DNA of 64,000 nt, taken from Cololabis saira. Lineage: Eukaryota > Chordata > Actinopteri > Beloniformes > Belonidae. Of the stretch, positions 33,101 to 43,571 are shown piece by piece; position 1 is the first letter of the stretch; each line of letters starts with the position of its first letter. The position numbers and the translations under genes were made by a program. The notes beneath the pieces were generated by a model that ran no database searches, was not told where the DNA came from, and worked only from the letters and a program-made list of their open reading frames with translations. The stretch spans positions 46,930,324 to 46,994,323 of the forward strand of contig NC_084600.1 in assembly GCF_033807715.1 (NCBI RefSeq), written 5' to 3'.

Positions 33101-36100
33101 GAACTAACGGTAGGCTCAGCCTGTATTACAAATAATCAGGACACTGTGCGAAGAGCCCCGCTCCCCATCCTCCCTCCTCCCTCAGTGCTGCTCAAGGATG
33201 ATTTATGGTTCCGCGTTAAATCGACGCAGAGCACTGTACGGGCTGGCGCACCGTACAGTGCGCATCGCCGCGTACCCTACGGCGTAGGCTCTGCGTCGAT
33301 TTAACGCGGACCATTATTTAAGCATAATTAGGCTTAACTAGTGTGTGCGTATGTGACAGACGCGCATGGGACGATTGTGAAATACGGAATAAACTGTTTT
33401 ATATGAATTCTAATTCCCAATTACGTAACAATTCCGTATTTCAAGGGACGGGTGGCAGCCCACCCGCCCAGCTGCTGCATCTCCAGCAGCAGCTGAGAGT
33501 CTTGACTGATATATGTTGTGATATGTGATGACATTATTAAGCTGTTAAACACACACATTCTAGATTTATATGTTTATATGGTGGAATTGCTTGTAATAAA
33601 GCAGCCCCTTACTGTACATGGATGAATCCTGAGCTCCTGTTATTTTTATTTTTAAATCCGAGATAAGTCCACAACCCCACTTGATCTGACTGTGTACAGT
33701 CATAGGCGCCGGAAGTGGGGGTGCGGCAGGGGCTGCAGCACCCCCTGGAAAAATTGAAATGACAATAAAAGATTATAAATATATAAATATTTGTGGTTGC
33801 TGTTTCTGTTCCACAACATTGTAAGCCACATTTGAGATGAAGGCTGAATATAGGGGTAATTTTAATTAAAAAAATGAAAAGTAGCCAGTCACACCCCCCT
33901 GGACCGCTCAGGTGATCAGAACCGCAAATGTTGTTTTTAAACATCCACATTTTTGTCCGCCAATTACAAATGCACAGCCAGCAGCGCTCCTTTCAAAACA
34001 CAACACAAAGCTCCAAGTCAAGACCAAGATGGATATACGTTCATTTTTTAAACCAAAAGAGAAACAGACACAGAACATTGCCGAAGCTGCTGCCAATGTG
34101 ACAGTGAGTGGGAGGAGAGCGACTGCACCGCTGCCCTGGCTGCAGCCACCGCGTCAGCGACCCCCCCAGTGTCTAACACCGGCTCACCTGATGGTCCAGC
34201 CGGCCATATGAGCAGCGATGACCCGGGAGGAGGAGGAGACTGCACTGCCGGTAATATTGGTCAAATTAGGCTCAAATCATTGTTATGCAACTGTTTTGGG
34301 TGAAAAAAAACTTCAAAATTTTCACGTGCGAGGATTCCTCCCTATAGGCTATATAGCTTCACCAAATATTTTCTGTCACCCGCCGCCTATGTGACTATGA
34401 TAATATAGTCATGTTCCTTTTTTACTGTAGATGGTTGGTTCGCTATGTTTTGGTAAAGCTTGTGCGCACTGTCAGCTGTTCTTCATGCAGGGGAGGGGCA
34501 AGTGATTTCTTAAAGGTATTGTGACATGAAAAACAAATTTTTCTTGATTTTTTGTGTTTTGTTGGGTGTCTTGACATCAATTACACCCAAAAAACAACGA
34601 ACTTTTAACATTCAGTGTATTGTGTGCTTTCTGGGATTTTCCGCATAACTGTGCAAAAACGGCGCATCTGGTTTGGTGGCGGGTCGTTACGTAACGATCC
34701 GCTAAATCACCGCCCCCTCCACCCAGCTCCCTGCCTCCTCTCCTCTCCAGCGCACCATAAAGGCTGATTTATGGTTCCGCGTTACACCGACGCAGAGCCT
34801 ACGGCGCAGAGTTACGCGGCGACGCGCAAAATACGCTGAACCCTACGGCGTAGGCTCTGCGTCGATTTAACGCGGAACCATAAATCAGGCTTAACACGGA
34901 GCTGGTTAGAGCCTCTTTTGTTCTAATCACCGGAGGAAAACTGCTAAGAAGACCCGCGGCCACTGACTGGACTTAAGATAAGGGGACACTGCTGCTTGCA
35001 TGCCTTTATTTTTATGATTGTTTGCTGTGGACTGCTTCTCCCTGCTGCTTTTCCGTTCCCGGCTTAACTCTCCGACGCCGCTGTGAGCGTATGGGTGGGC
35101 TGGAGGAGGTTTGGAGGAGGAGCGGAGGAGGAGCGGCGCAATGATTGACAGGAAAGGGGGAAATGGAAACGTTTTTCACGGCGCAAAAAAACACTGTCAT
35201 AAAAAGCCAGGAATGGAGTACTAGAGTGAAGTTTTTCTTGTTACACTCTTTTAGACACATTTGAGGGATGTTGGCCAAGACTTTTAATAGTGTTAAAAGC
35301 ATGTTAAAAATGATGTCACAATACCTTTAAGGGAGAACCCCCGCACCCCGCACCCCCTGGCAAAAACGTCTTCCTGCGCGCCTGTGTACAGTCATGTCTG
35401 ACTATAGATTTCACCCTTAATATCATTCAGTATCACACAGGCTTGAATGACATTGAGAGAGAGAAACAGAGACAGACGGGGAATGAGGAGTTTGCGCGCA
35501 GTTTAATACACGCTTCTGAAACAGGGTATTTGCTCCACTATTTTTGCGTGTGGCAAATAGCCCTGGCCTTTGTGAATTAGGCGCTTTTTGCAATGAGGCT
35601 TATTTGCATAGAAAGGGGGCAATTTTGCGCCGAATGTATGAATATTAACTAATTTGCATGCATGCAAATGGCACAGGCGCACAATGCCACTATTTGCTTG
35701 GCAGCGCAGTTTGTGGTGCAATTCCCCCTTTGCGGGTGCTTTGTGAGTTAGACGCTCTCTTTTTGTCTCATTTGCACCGGTTTAGCGGCCGCAAAAGCCG
35801 CGCAATCCTTTTGTGGATTTGGCCCAAAGTGTATTTAGACTAACCAAGATTAACTTTGGCCTCAACAGGTACTTTCAGGACGTGGCAGCAGCTGTGTCAG
35901 AGGTCAGAGGTCGACTACAGGACATCCTGAGAGACACGTGGACAAACGTCTCACTGGCCGTCGCTGACGTGGATGTTTTACTGTCACGACCAGAACCAAC
36001 GAGCAGAGCTGGATTCCTGAAGTATTCCTGTGAAATCACTCTGGATCCAAACACAGTAAACACACGGCTGATACTGTCAGAGCAGAACAGAAAGGCGACT

Positions 36101-36550
36101 CGGATGGACCAACCTCAGTCTTATTCTGGTCATCCAGACAGATTCAGTTATTATTCTGAGGTCCTGAGTAGAGAAAGTCTGACTGGCCGTCGTTACTGGG
36201 AGGTGGAGAAGACAGCAGGTGGAGTTGGTGTAGCAGTTTCATACAAGAATATCAGCAGATCAGGGGGGGGGAGTTCATTTGGATCTAATGACAAATCTTG
36301 GTCACTAGAATGTTACTCAGACAGTTATATATTCATGTACAACAGCATCAAAACCGTCATCCCAAGTCCTGCTTCCTCCAGAATAGGAGTTTACGTGGAT
36401 CACAGAGCAGGAGTTCTGTCCTTCTACAGCGTCTCTGGAACCATGACCCTCCTCCACAGAGTCCAGACCTCCTTCACTCAGCCGCTACACGCTGGAGTCT
36501 GGATTTACAACTTTCCTGGAGACTCAGCTGAGTTCTGTAAACTCAAATAA
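29171..36550 (+). CDS. finTRIM/TRIM16-like E3 ubiquitin ligase (two coding exons)
   Basis: Probable RING-type ubiquitin ligase of the fish-expanded finTRIM family, which is linked to antiviral and innate immune responses. Coding sequence is 29171-30189 joined to 35869-36550, about 566 residues, normal for the family. Order: RING (Cys15 to Cys56), first B-box-like zinc module (about 92-130), B-box 2 (about 153-183), coiled coil (about 190-310), linker, then PRY-SPRY. The start at 29171 fits the family MAQ start and has A at -3 and G at +4. The junction splits an Arg codon (AG|G) and uses GT and AG. Both frames are intact, so the gene is probably functional. Upstream is a LINE 3' end and downstream, 28 bp past the stop, a repeat cluster. 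The cytoplasmic role is inferred from family. No second copy is in this window. Confidence 0.88.
30643..30784. mobile_element. Harbinger-like MITE, complete, TTA flanks
   Basis: AGCCTGATTTATGGTTCC to GGAACCATAAATCAGGCT, 142 bp, with TTA at 30640-30642 and 30785-30787. Confidence 0.88.
30865..31119 (+). mobile_element. Retroposon 3' end with (GAATT)n tail
   Basis: Starts CCTCCTGGCCTTCGGCAGG, includes AAGGTTTTTCTTGCCACTG and ends with TATATAAATAAAATTG and GAATT repeats. GAAAG flanks both sides (30860-30864 and 31120-31124). The same surrounding sequence at 15955-15985 lacks the insert, giving an empty site. Same family as 3579-3763. Confidence 0.82.
31340..31775 (+). mobile_element. Rearranged fragments of repeat family A
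   Basis: Contains ACGCACATTACTTTTCTCAG and AGTGTTACCGTGGCGACG twice, with the CGGCCGTTTC...CCCGAACCGTAACG block between. Both ends are missing. Confidence 0.75.
32176..32598. repeat. 19-bp minisatellite, about 22 units
   Basis: Units ATTAATCACTGATTAAATC, with CTAATT, CATTAA and AATTCA variants. It is A/T-rich, within the finTRIM intron. Confidence 0.93.
33195..33323. repeat. Harbinger-like MITE, diverged
   Basis: GGATGATTTATGGTTCCGCG left arm; the right arm ends GCGGACCATTATTTAAGC. Confidence 0.7.
34029..34211 (+). pseudogene. hAT transposase N-terminal remnant
   Basis: An open frame of about 60 codons begins MDIRSFFKPKEKQ, a start typical of ZMYM/hAT-related fish transposases. Everything downstream, including the catalytic and dimerisation regions, is absent. 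Confidence 0.55.
34514..35326. mobile_element. TTAA-target DNA transposon
   Basis: The ends AGGTATTGTGACAT and ATGTCACAATACCT are perfect inverted repeats. TTAA lies at both borders (34510-34513 and 35327-35330), as for piggyBac or Kolobok elements. It is non-autonomous, and a MITE is inserted at 34761-34891. Confidence 0.8.
34761..34891. mobile_element. Harbinger-like MITE, complete, TAA flanks
   Basis: AGGCTGATTTATGGTTCCGC to GCGGAACCATAAATCAGGCT, with TAA at 34758-34760 and 34892-34894. Confidence 0.87.
35869..36550 (+). CDS. finTRIM exon 2: PRY-SPRY (B30.2)
   Basis: Exon 2 starts after CTCAACAG at 35868 and ends at TAA 36548-36550. After a short stretch (RYFQDVAAAVSEVRGRLQ) the PRY motif KYSCEITLDPNTVNTRLILS is followed by SPRY landmarks: LTGRRYWEVE, VGVAVSYKNI, DKSWSLEC, SSRIGVYVDHRAGVLSFYSV, TFTQPL-like SFTQPLHAGVW. 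It ends FCKLK. The loop between NISR and DKSW (a GGGSSFGSN stretch) lies in the part that varies between finTRIM paralogues and probably faces ligands. The exon is uninterrupted. Confidence 0.92.
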
Positions 36551-36578
36551 GATCAACGAGTTTCCTCTTCATGTTTTT

Positions 36579-36826
36579 ATTAGGGCCCGAGCACCTTCAG
36601 TGCGAAGGCCCTATTTTATCTGTAGGAATTTTTTTTTTTTTTTTTTTTAGGGCCCGAGCACCTTCAGTGCGAAGGCCCTATTTTATCTGTAGGAATTTTT
36701 TTTTTTTTTTTTTAGGGCCCGAGCACCTTCAGTGCGAAGGCCCTATTGTATCTGTAGGAATTTTTAGGGCCCGAGCACTTGCAGTGCGAAGGCCCTATTG
36801 TATTTGCAGGAATTCTTCTTCTTCTT

Positions 36827-36857
<31 letters not shown>

Positions 36858-37622
36858 TTGTTCTGACAAAAGGAAGGCCTTTTTGCCCCCCTAAACATGC
36901 CCAAAAAGTCACCAAATTTTGCACGCCAGCCAGGCCTGGCGAAAAATTTGATATTTAATGGTTTGCATTAATGGGCGTGGCAAAATGGCTCAACAGCGCC
37001 CCTTGAAAATTTTGTGCCTCAAGCCCCACGATACGATTTGACGTACATACACGAAAATCGGTACACACCTGTATCATGGCCCAACTTAAAGAAAAGTCTC
37101 TTGGCGTCATGCCCGAAACCGAACAGGATGTCGGCCATTTTGAATTAATCGTGTCATTTTGGCGAAATTTATGCCATTCCTTCGGCAGTTAATACGGCCC
37201 GAACCGTAACGTGCACCCAGGTGTGTTATACATCAAAATGTGCGTCTCCATCCTCCGACTCCACGCATTACTTTTCTCTTTCAAAAGCGTTACCGTGGCG
37301 ACGCTAGACGCCAAAAAGCACGCCCACCCTTCATCTGATTGGTTCAGATCAGACAGACTTTGTGCCTCAAGCCCCACAATACGGTTTGATGTACATGCAC
37401 GAAAATCGCTACACACCTGTATCATGGCACAACTTATTATTAGGGCCCGAGCACCTTCAGTGCGAAGGCCCTATTGTATTTGCAGGAATTTTTATTATTA
37501 TTATTAGGGCCCGAGCACCTTCAGTGCGAAGGCCCTATTGTATCTGTAGGAATTCTTCGCGTTATTATTATTATTAGAGCCCGAGCACCTTCAGTGCGAA
37601 GGCCCTATTGTATCTGTAGGAA

Positions 37623-37655
<33 letters not shown>

Positions 37656-40600
37656 TGACGAAAGGAAGGCCTTTTTGCCCCCCTAAACGTGCCCAAAAAG
37701 TCACCAAATTTTGCATGCAAGGCAGGCCTGGCGAAAAATTTGATATTTAATGGTTTACATTAATGGGCGTGGCAAAATGGCTCAACAGCGCCCCCTTGAA
37801 AACTTTGTGCCTCAAGCCCCACAATACGGTTTGACGTACATGCACGAAAATCGCTACACACCTGTATCAGTACACAACTTAAAGAAAAGTCTCTTGGCGA
37901 CATGGCCGAAACCGAACAGGAAGTCAGCCATTTTGAATTAATCGTGTCACTTTGGCGCAATTTATGTCATTCCTTCGGCAGTTAATACGGCCCGAACCGT
38001 AACGTGCACCCAGGTGTGTTATACATCAAAATGTGCGTCTCTATCCTGCGACTACACGCATTACTTTTCTCTTTCAAAAGCGTTACCCTGGCGACGCTAG
38101 ACGCCAAAAAGCGCGCCCACCCTTCATCTGGTTGGTTCAGACAGAAAAAACTTTGCGCCTCAAGCCCCACAATACAGTGTGACGTACATGAACGAAAATC
38201 GCTACACAACTGTATCATGTCGCAACTTACAGAAAAGTCTCTTGGCGCCATGGCCGAAACCGAACAGGAAGTCGGCCATTTTAAACATTCTGAATTAATT
38301 GCGTAATTTTGGAGCAATATATGCCATTCCTTCGAGAATTAATACGGCCCGAACTGTAACGTGCACCCAGATGTGTTATACATCAAAATGTGCGTCTCTA
38401 TCCTGGGACTACGCGCATTACTTTTCTCTTTCAAAAGTGTTAACGTGGCGACGCTAGACGCCAACAAGCGCACCCCCCCTTCATCTGATTGGTCCATATT
38501 TGATAGTTCCCCAAAAGTCACCATATTTTGCATGCAAGCCAGGCCTAGCGATAAATTTGATATTTCATGGTTTGCATTAATGGGCGTGGCAAAATGGCTC
38601 AACAGCGCCCCCCGGAAAACTTTGTGCCTCAAGCCCCACAATACGGTTTCACGTACATGCATGAAAATTGGTACACACCTGTATCATGTCGCAACTTAAA
38701 GAAAAGTCTCTTGGAGCCATGGCCGAAACCGAACAGGAAGTCAGCCATTTTTAATTTATTGTGTAATTTTGGCGCAATTTATGCCATTCCTTCGGCAATT
38801 AATACGGCCCGAACCGTAATGTGCACCCAGGTGTGTTATACATCAAAATGTGCGTCTTCATCTTGCGACTACGCGCATTACTTTTCTCTTTCAAAAGTGT
38901 TACCGTGGCGACGCTAGCCGCGAAAAAGCGCGCGTCCCTTCATCTGATTGGTCAATATTTGATAGTTCTCCAAAAGTCACCAAATTTGGCATGCAAGCCA
39001 GGCCTAGCGATAAATTTGATATTTCATGGTTTGCATTAATGGGCGTGGCAAAATGGCTCAACAGCGCCCCCCGGAAAACTTTGTGCCTCAAGCCCCACAA
39101 TACAGTTTCACGTACATGCATGAAAATTGGTACACACCTGTATCATGTCGCAACTTAAAGAAAAGTCTCTTGGAGCCATGGCCGAAACCGAACAGGAAGT
39201 CAGCCATTTTTAATTTATTGTGTAATTTTGGCGCAATTTATGCCATTCCTTCGGCAATTAATACGGCCCGAACCGTAATGTGCACCCAGGTGTGTTATAC
39301 ATCAAATGTGTGTCTTCATCTTGCGACTACGCGCATTACTTTTCTCTTTCAAAAGTGTTACCGTGGCGACGCTAGCCGCGAAAAAGCGCGCGTCCCTTCA
39401 TCTGATTGGTCAATATTTGATAGTTCTCCAAAAGTCACCAAATTTTGCATGCAAGGCAGGCCTGGCGATAAATTTGATATTTCATGGTTTGTATTAATGG
39501 GCGTGGCTTAACGGCTCAACAGTGCCCCCTAGAATACTTTTCTCTGCCATAACTTTTGAATGGTTTGACATAAAGAGTCGTGGGTGGTGTCATGGGACTC
39601 GGTATAGAGTCCTTGACCATCATTGGTGAAAATTAGCCCCGCCCCTTCTTCTGATTGGTTGTCCCTTTTTTCTGCTATAACTTTTGAATGGTTTGACATA
39701 GGAAGTCGTGGGTGGTGTCATTTCTGATATGCTTATGGGGGGCGGTGGCCGTGAGTGCGAGGGCCCGTTCATTGCTGCTTGCAGCTTTAATTATTATTAT
39801 TATTTTTCTGACGAAAGGAGGGCCTTTTTGCCCCCCTAAACGTGCCCAAAAAGTCACCAAATTCTGCATGCAAGCCAGGCCTGGCGAAAAATTTTATATT
39901 TAATGGTTTGCATTAATGGGCGTGGCAAAATGGCTCAACAGCGCCCCCTTGAAAACTTTGTGCCTCAAGCCCCACGATACGTTTTGACGTACATGCACGA
40001 AAATCGGTACACACCTGTATCATGGCGCAACTTAAAGAAAAGTCTCTTGGTGCCATGCCCGAAACCGAACAGGATGTCGGCCATTTTGAATTAATCGTGT
40101 CATTTTGGCGAAATTTATGCCATTCCTTCGGCAGTTAATACGGCCCGAACCGTAATGTGCCCCCAAGTGTGTTATACATCAAAATGTGCGTCTCCATCCT
40201 CCGACACCAAGCATTACTTTTCTCTTTCAAAAGCGTTACCGTGGCGATGCTAGACGCCAAAAAGCGCGCCCACCCTTCATCTGATTGGTTCAGACAGAAA
40301 AAACTTTGCGCCTCAAGCCCCATAATACGGTTTGACGTACATGAACGAAAATCGGTACACTCCTGTATCATGTTGCAACTAAAAGAAAAGTCTCTTGGCG
40401 CCATGGCCGAAACCGAACAGGAAGTCGGCCATTTTGGACATTCTGAATTAATCGCGTAATTTTGGAGCAATTTATGCCATTCATTTGAGAATTAATACGG
40501 CCCGAACCGTAATGGGCACTCAGGTGTGTTATACATCAAAATGTGCGTCTACATCCTGCAACACCACGCATTACTTTTCTCTTTCAAAAGTGTTACCGTG

Positions 40601-41281
40601 GCAACGCTAGACGCCAAAAGGCGCGCCCCCTCTTCATGTGATTGGTCCATATTTGATAGTTCTCCAAAAGTCACCAAATTTTGCATGCAAGCCAGACGTG
40701 GTGATAAATTTGATATTTCATGGTTTGCATTAATGGGCGTGGCCTAACGGCTCAACAGCGCCCCCTAGAATACTTTTCTCTGCCATAACTTTTGAATGGT
40801 TTGACATAGGAAGTTGTGGGTGGTGTCATGGGACTCTGTAATGAGTCCTTAAGCTTCGTTGGCCTTAATTAGCCCCGCCCCTTCTTCTGATTGGTTGTCC
40901 CGATTTTCTGCTATAACATTGGAATGGTTTGACATAGAGAGTCCTGGGTGGTGTCATAAGATTCTTTATGGAGTCCTTGACCTTCATTGGCCTGAATTAG
41001 CCCCGCCCCTTCTTCTGATTGGTTGTCCCTTTTTTCTGCTATAACTTTTTAATGGTTTGACATAGGAAGTCGTGGGTGGTGTCATGCGACATTCTACTGA
41101 GTTCTTAAGCTTCGTTGGCCTTAAGCCCCGCCCCTTCTTCTGATTGGTTGTCCCGATTTTCTGCTATAACTTTTGAATTGTTTGACATAGGAAGTCGTCG
41201 GTGGTGTCATTTCTGATATGCTTATGGGGGGCGGTGGCCTTGAGTGCGAGGGCCCGTTCATCGCTGCTTGCAGCTTTAATT
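36579..41281 (+). repeat. Cluster of hairpin-ended repeat family A
   Basis: About 4.7 kb of near-continuous family A. It starts with four heads in a row (36579, 36649, 36714, 36766), each TTTAGGGCCCGAGCAC plus about 50 bp. Then comes a (TTC)n run, a body (36857-37340), three more heads (37440, 37505, 37576) and tandem bodies. Between 38510 and 39430 the unit repeats with a period of about 458 bp. Two tails with GCTGCTTGCAGCTTTAATT occur (about 39775 and 41265). It begins 28 bp after the finTRIM stop codon, so it may lie in that gene's 3' UTR. Confidence 0.85.
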
Positions 41282-41607
41282 TTTATTGATTTTCTTTTCT
41301 TCTCAGAGACGATCGTCTCAAACTCTGATGGATGGAGGGACGTTTTTGTTCTATAAGATTGATTGTTGTTATTTCCTCTTTTGGAGGTGGTCGTTGTTCT
41401 TTTGTAGTTTCACCTGGGAATTATTAATAATATTAATATAAAAACAGAGAAATAAGCCTTTGTTGTAATTGTTAACTGTTAGTTTTGATGTGTTTTTATG
41501 TTGTATTTCTCTTTTCTTCCACTTCTTTAATATTATTCTTTCTTTTGTATTGGACCAATCACCACCTCAAATTCCTTGTGTGTTAAACTGGTTGGAAATA
41601 AACTTCC
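41282..41607. other. No gene recognised
   Basis: T-rich sequence before the hexamer array. The AATAAACTTCC near 41599 may belong to a retroposon end. Confidence 0.45.
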
Positions 41608-42620
41608 TTCTGATAGTGATAGCTATTGCGATTGTGATAGTGATTGTGATAGCGATAGCGATTGCGATTGCGATTGCGATAGCAATAGCGATTGCGATAG
41701 CAATAGCAATAGCGATTGCGATAACAATAGCAATAGCGATAGCGATTGCGATTGCGATAGCGATAGCGATTGCGATAGCGATAGCTATAGCGAATGCGAA
41801 TGCGAATGCGATTGCGATTGCGATTACGATTACGATAGCGATTGGGATTGCGATTGCGATTGCGATAGCGATTGCGATAGCGATTGCGATAGCGATTGCG
41901 ATAGCGATTGCGATTGCGATAGCGATTGTGATAGTGATTGTGATAGTGATAGCGATAGCGATTGCGATTGCGATAGCGATAGCGAATGCGAATGCGATCG
42001 CGATAGTGATTGTGATTGTGATTGCGATCGCGATAGCGATTGTGATAGCGATTGTGATAGCGATTGCGATAGCCATAGCGATTGCGATAGCGATTGTGAT
42101 AGTGATTGTGATAGCGATTGCGATAGCGATAGCGATAGCGATTGTGATAGCGATAGCGATTGCGATTGCGATTGCGATAGCGATTGTGATAGCGATAGCG
42201 ATTGCGATTGCGATTGCGATAGCGATTGCGATAGCTATAGCGATAGCGAATGCGAATGCGATCGCGATAGTGATTGTGATTGTGATTGCGATAGCGATTG
42301 TGATAGCGATTGTGATAGCGATTGCGATTGCGATAGCCATAGCGATTGCGATAGCGATTGTGATAGTGATTGTGATAGCGATTGCGATAGCGATAGCGAT
42401 AGCGATAGCGATTGTGATAGCGATAGCGATTGCGATAGCGATTGCGATAGCTATAGCGATAGCGAATGCGAATGCGATCGCGATCGCGATTGCGATTGCG
42501 ATAGCGATTGTGATAGTGATTGTGCTAGCGATAGCTATAGCGATTGCGATAGTGATAGTGATTGTGATTGCGATAGCGATAGCGATAGCGATTGCGATAG
42601 CGATTGTGATAGTGATAGGA
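41608..42620. repeat. CpG-dense hexamer satellite, about 1 kb
   Basis: Almost pure GCGATT/GCGATA hexamers, with GTGATT/GTGATA and, at the left end, GCAATA variants. The array has no stop codons in several frames on both strands, giving Ala-Ile or Ser-Asp-Cys-Asp repeat frames of 250-390 codons that are artefacts. Confidence 0.97.
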
Positions 42621-42655
42621 CCCCAGGAAGACTAGCCTGGCGTTTGTGCGTCGGG

Positions 42656-42770
42656 TGATTGTGATAGTGATTCTGGTTGTGATTGTGATGGTGATGGTGA
42701 TGGTGATTGTGATTGTGATGGTGATGGTGATTGTGATTGTGATGGTGATTGTGATTGTGATAGTGATGAA
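42656..42770. repeat. GTGATG/GTGATT hexamer array
   Basis: A second, CpG-poor hexamer block separated from the first by ACCCCAGGAAGACTAGCC, a motif common in fish LINE 3' ends. Confidence 0.9.
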
Positions 42771-43025
42771 CTCCACCAGACCTTCTGTAGTGACTCCAAA
42801 CCACAGAAAGGAATCACTGAGAGTGAAGTGAGGGAACATGGTACTGCTGACGCGCTGCATAAACGACAAGCCATTTCCGTGTTGTTAAACCGTGTCCGCA
42901 TTTATTCTCCTCCAACGCTGAACAAAAAGCAAACAGCAAGGCAAGATGTTCACTCTCTGTCCATATATTCCAACGGTATTCAAGCGGTATTCATGTGGTC
43001 AAAAAAAAAAATGACACTCTCCCTA
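42771..43025. other. No gene recognised
   Basis: Short intervening unique-looking sequence. Confidence 0.45.
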
Positions 43026-43571
43026 CTCACAAAAAACATCAATAAATGACACGTGTAACTTCCAGTAAAGCCTGATTTATGGTTCCGCGTTACACCAACG
43101 CCTACGGCGTAGGGTACGCGGCGACTGAACCGTACGGCGCGCATCGCCGCGTACCCTACGCCGTAGGCTCTGCGTCGATTTAACGCGGGACCATAATTCA
43201 GGCTTTACTTCCAAAATGAACCAGAGTCTTTGGTTTGGAGTGACAGAGAAGTGGAGTTACTTTTAAGTGTGACGTTAGAATATGAAACAGGTAAAATACA
43301 AGATAATATTGACGGTTACAAACTAATTGTAAACACAGGTCGCACTCATGACGCTGGTGACGTTTCTGTCTCATAATGTGACGTTCTGAAGCCTAAATGT
43401 CCGTTTTCCTCTGTTTAGACGCAAACGTGAAAACTGAGTTTTTGAAAATCTCCACTTTGGCCGGAGTTTTCAGAAATGATCGTTTTTGGAGACTTTGAGC
43501 TTCGTTTTCGTGTAAACGAACAAACAAAACGCATGAAAACGCCTCCGTTTTTGCTCCGTGTAAACGGGGCC
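43026..43571 (-). mobile_element. Truncated copy of the GGCCCCGTTT composite element
   Basis: Ends CGTGTAAACGGGGCC at 43571 and matches 16499-17689 in reverse, including the CACTTCTCTGTCACTCCAAA block. It carries the MITE (43079-43204) at the same place as the complete copy. The 480-bp Harbinger-like element is absent here. Confidence 0.78.
43079..43204. repeat. Harbinger-like MITE
   Basis: AGCCTGATTTATGGTTCCGC to GCGGGACCATAATTCAGGCT. Confidence 0.85.

Larger units (their letters stand above)
33701..35384 (+). mobile_element. hAT element with exact 8-bp duplication
   Basis: CATAGGCGCCGGAAG to CTTCCTGCGCGCCTG, flanked by TGTACAGT at 33693-33700 and 35385-35392, the 8-bp duplication expected of hAT. 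It encodes only the start of a transposase (34029 onward). A TTAA element (34514-35326) is inserted inside. Confidence 0.85.
32720..35825. mobile_element. Outer DNA transposon in finTRIM intron
   Basis: The ends GGGTAAATCCACAAAG and CTTTTGTGGATTTGGCCC are inverted, with TTGCGC next to each. Internal blocks (33030-33180) match the 22275 family: GGGGACATGCCCCC, then TTTTTACAGTTTAAGAACTA, then GACACTGTGCGAAG. It contains a MITE (33195-33323) and a complete hAT element (33701-35384). No transposase of its own is visible. Confidence 0.65.
30190..35868 (+). other. finTRIM intron, mostly transposon DNA
   Basis: A 5.7 kb intron between a GTACTG donor and a CTCAACAG acceptor. It holds a MITE, a retroposon 3' end, fragments of repeat family A, a 19-bp minisatellite and a 3.1 kb nest of DNA transposons that stops 43 bp before exon 2. 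Little of it looks like single-copy DNA (30290-30600 and 31780-32170 are unassigned). Confidence 0.85.

Noticed and set aside
41469..42658. Frames of 250-390 codons on both strands with Ala-Ile or Ser-Asp-Cys repeats
   Set aside because: They are translations of a hexamer satellite that has no stops in several frames; there is no start context or conserved domain.
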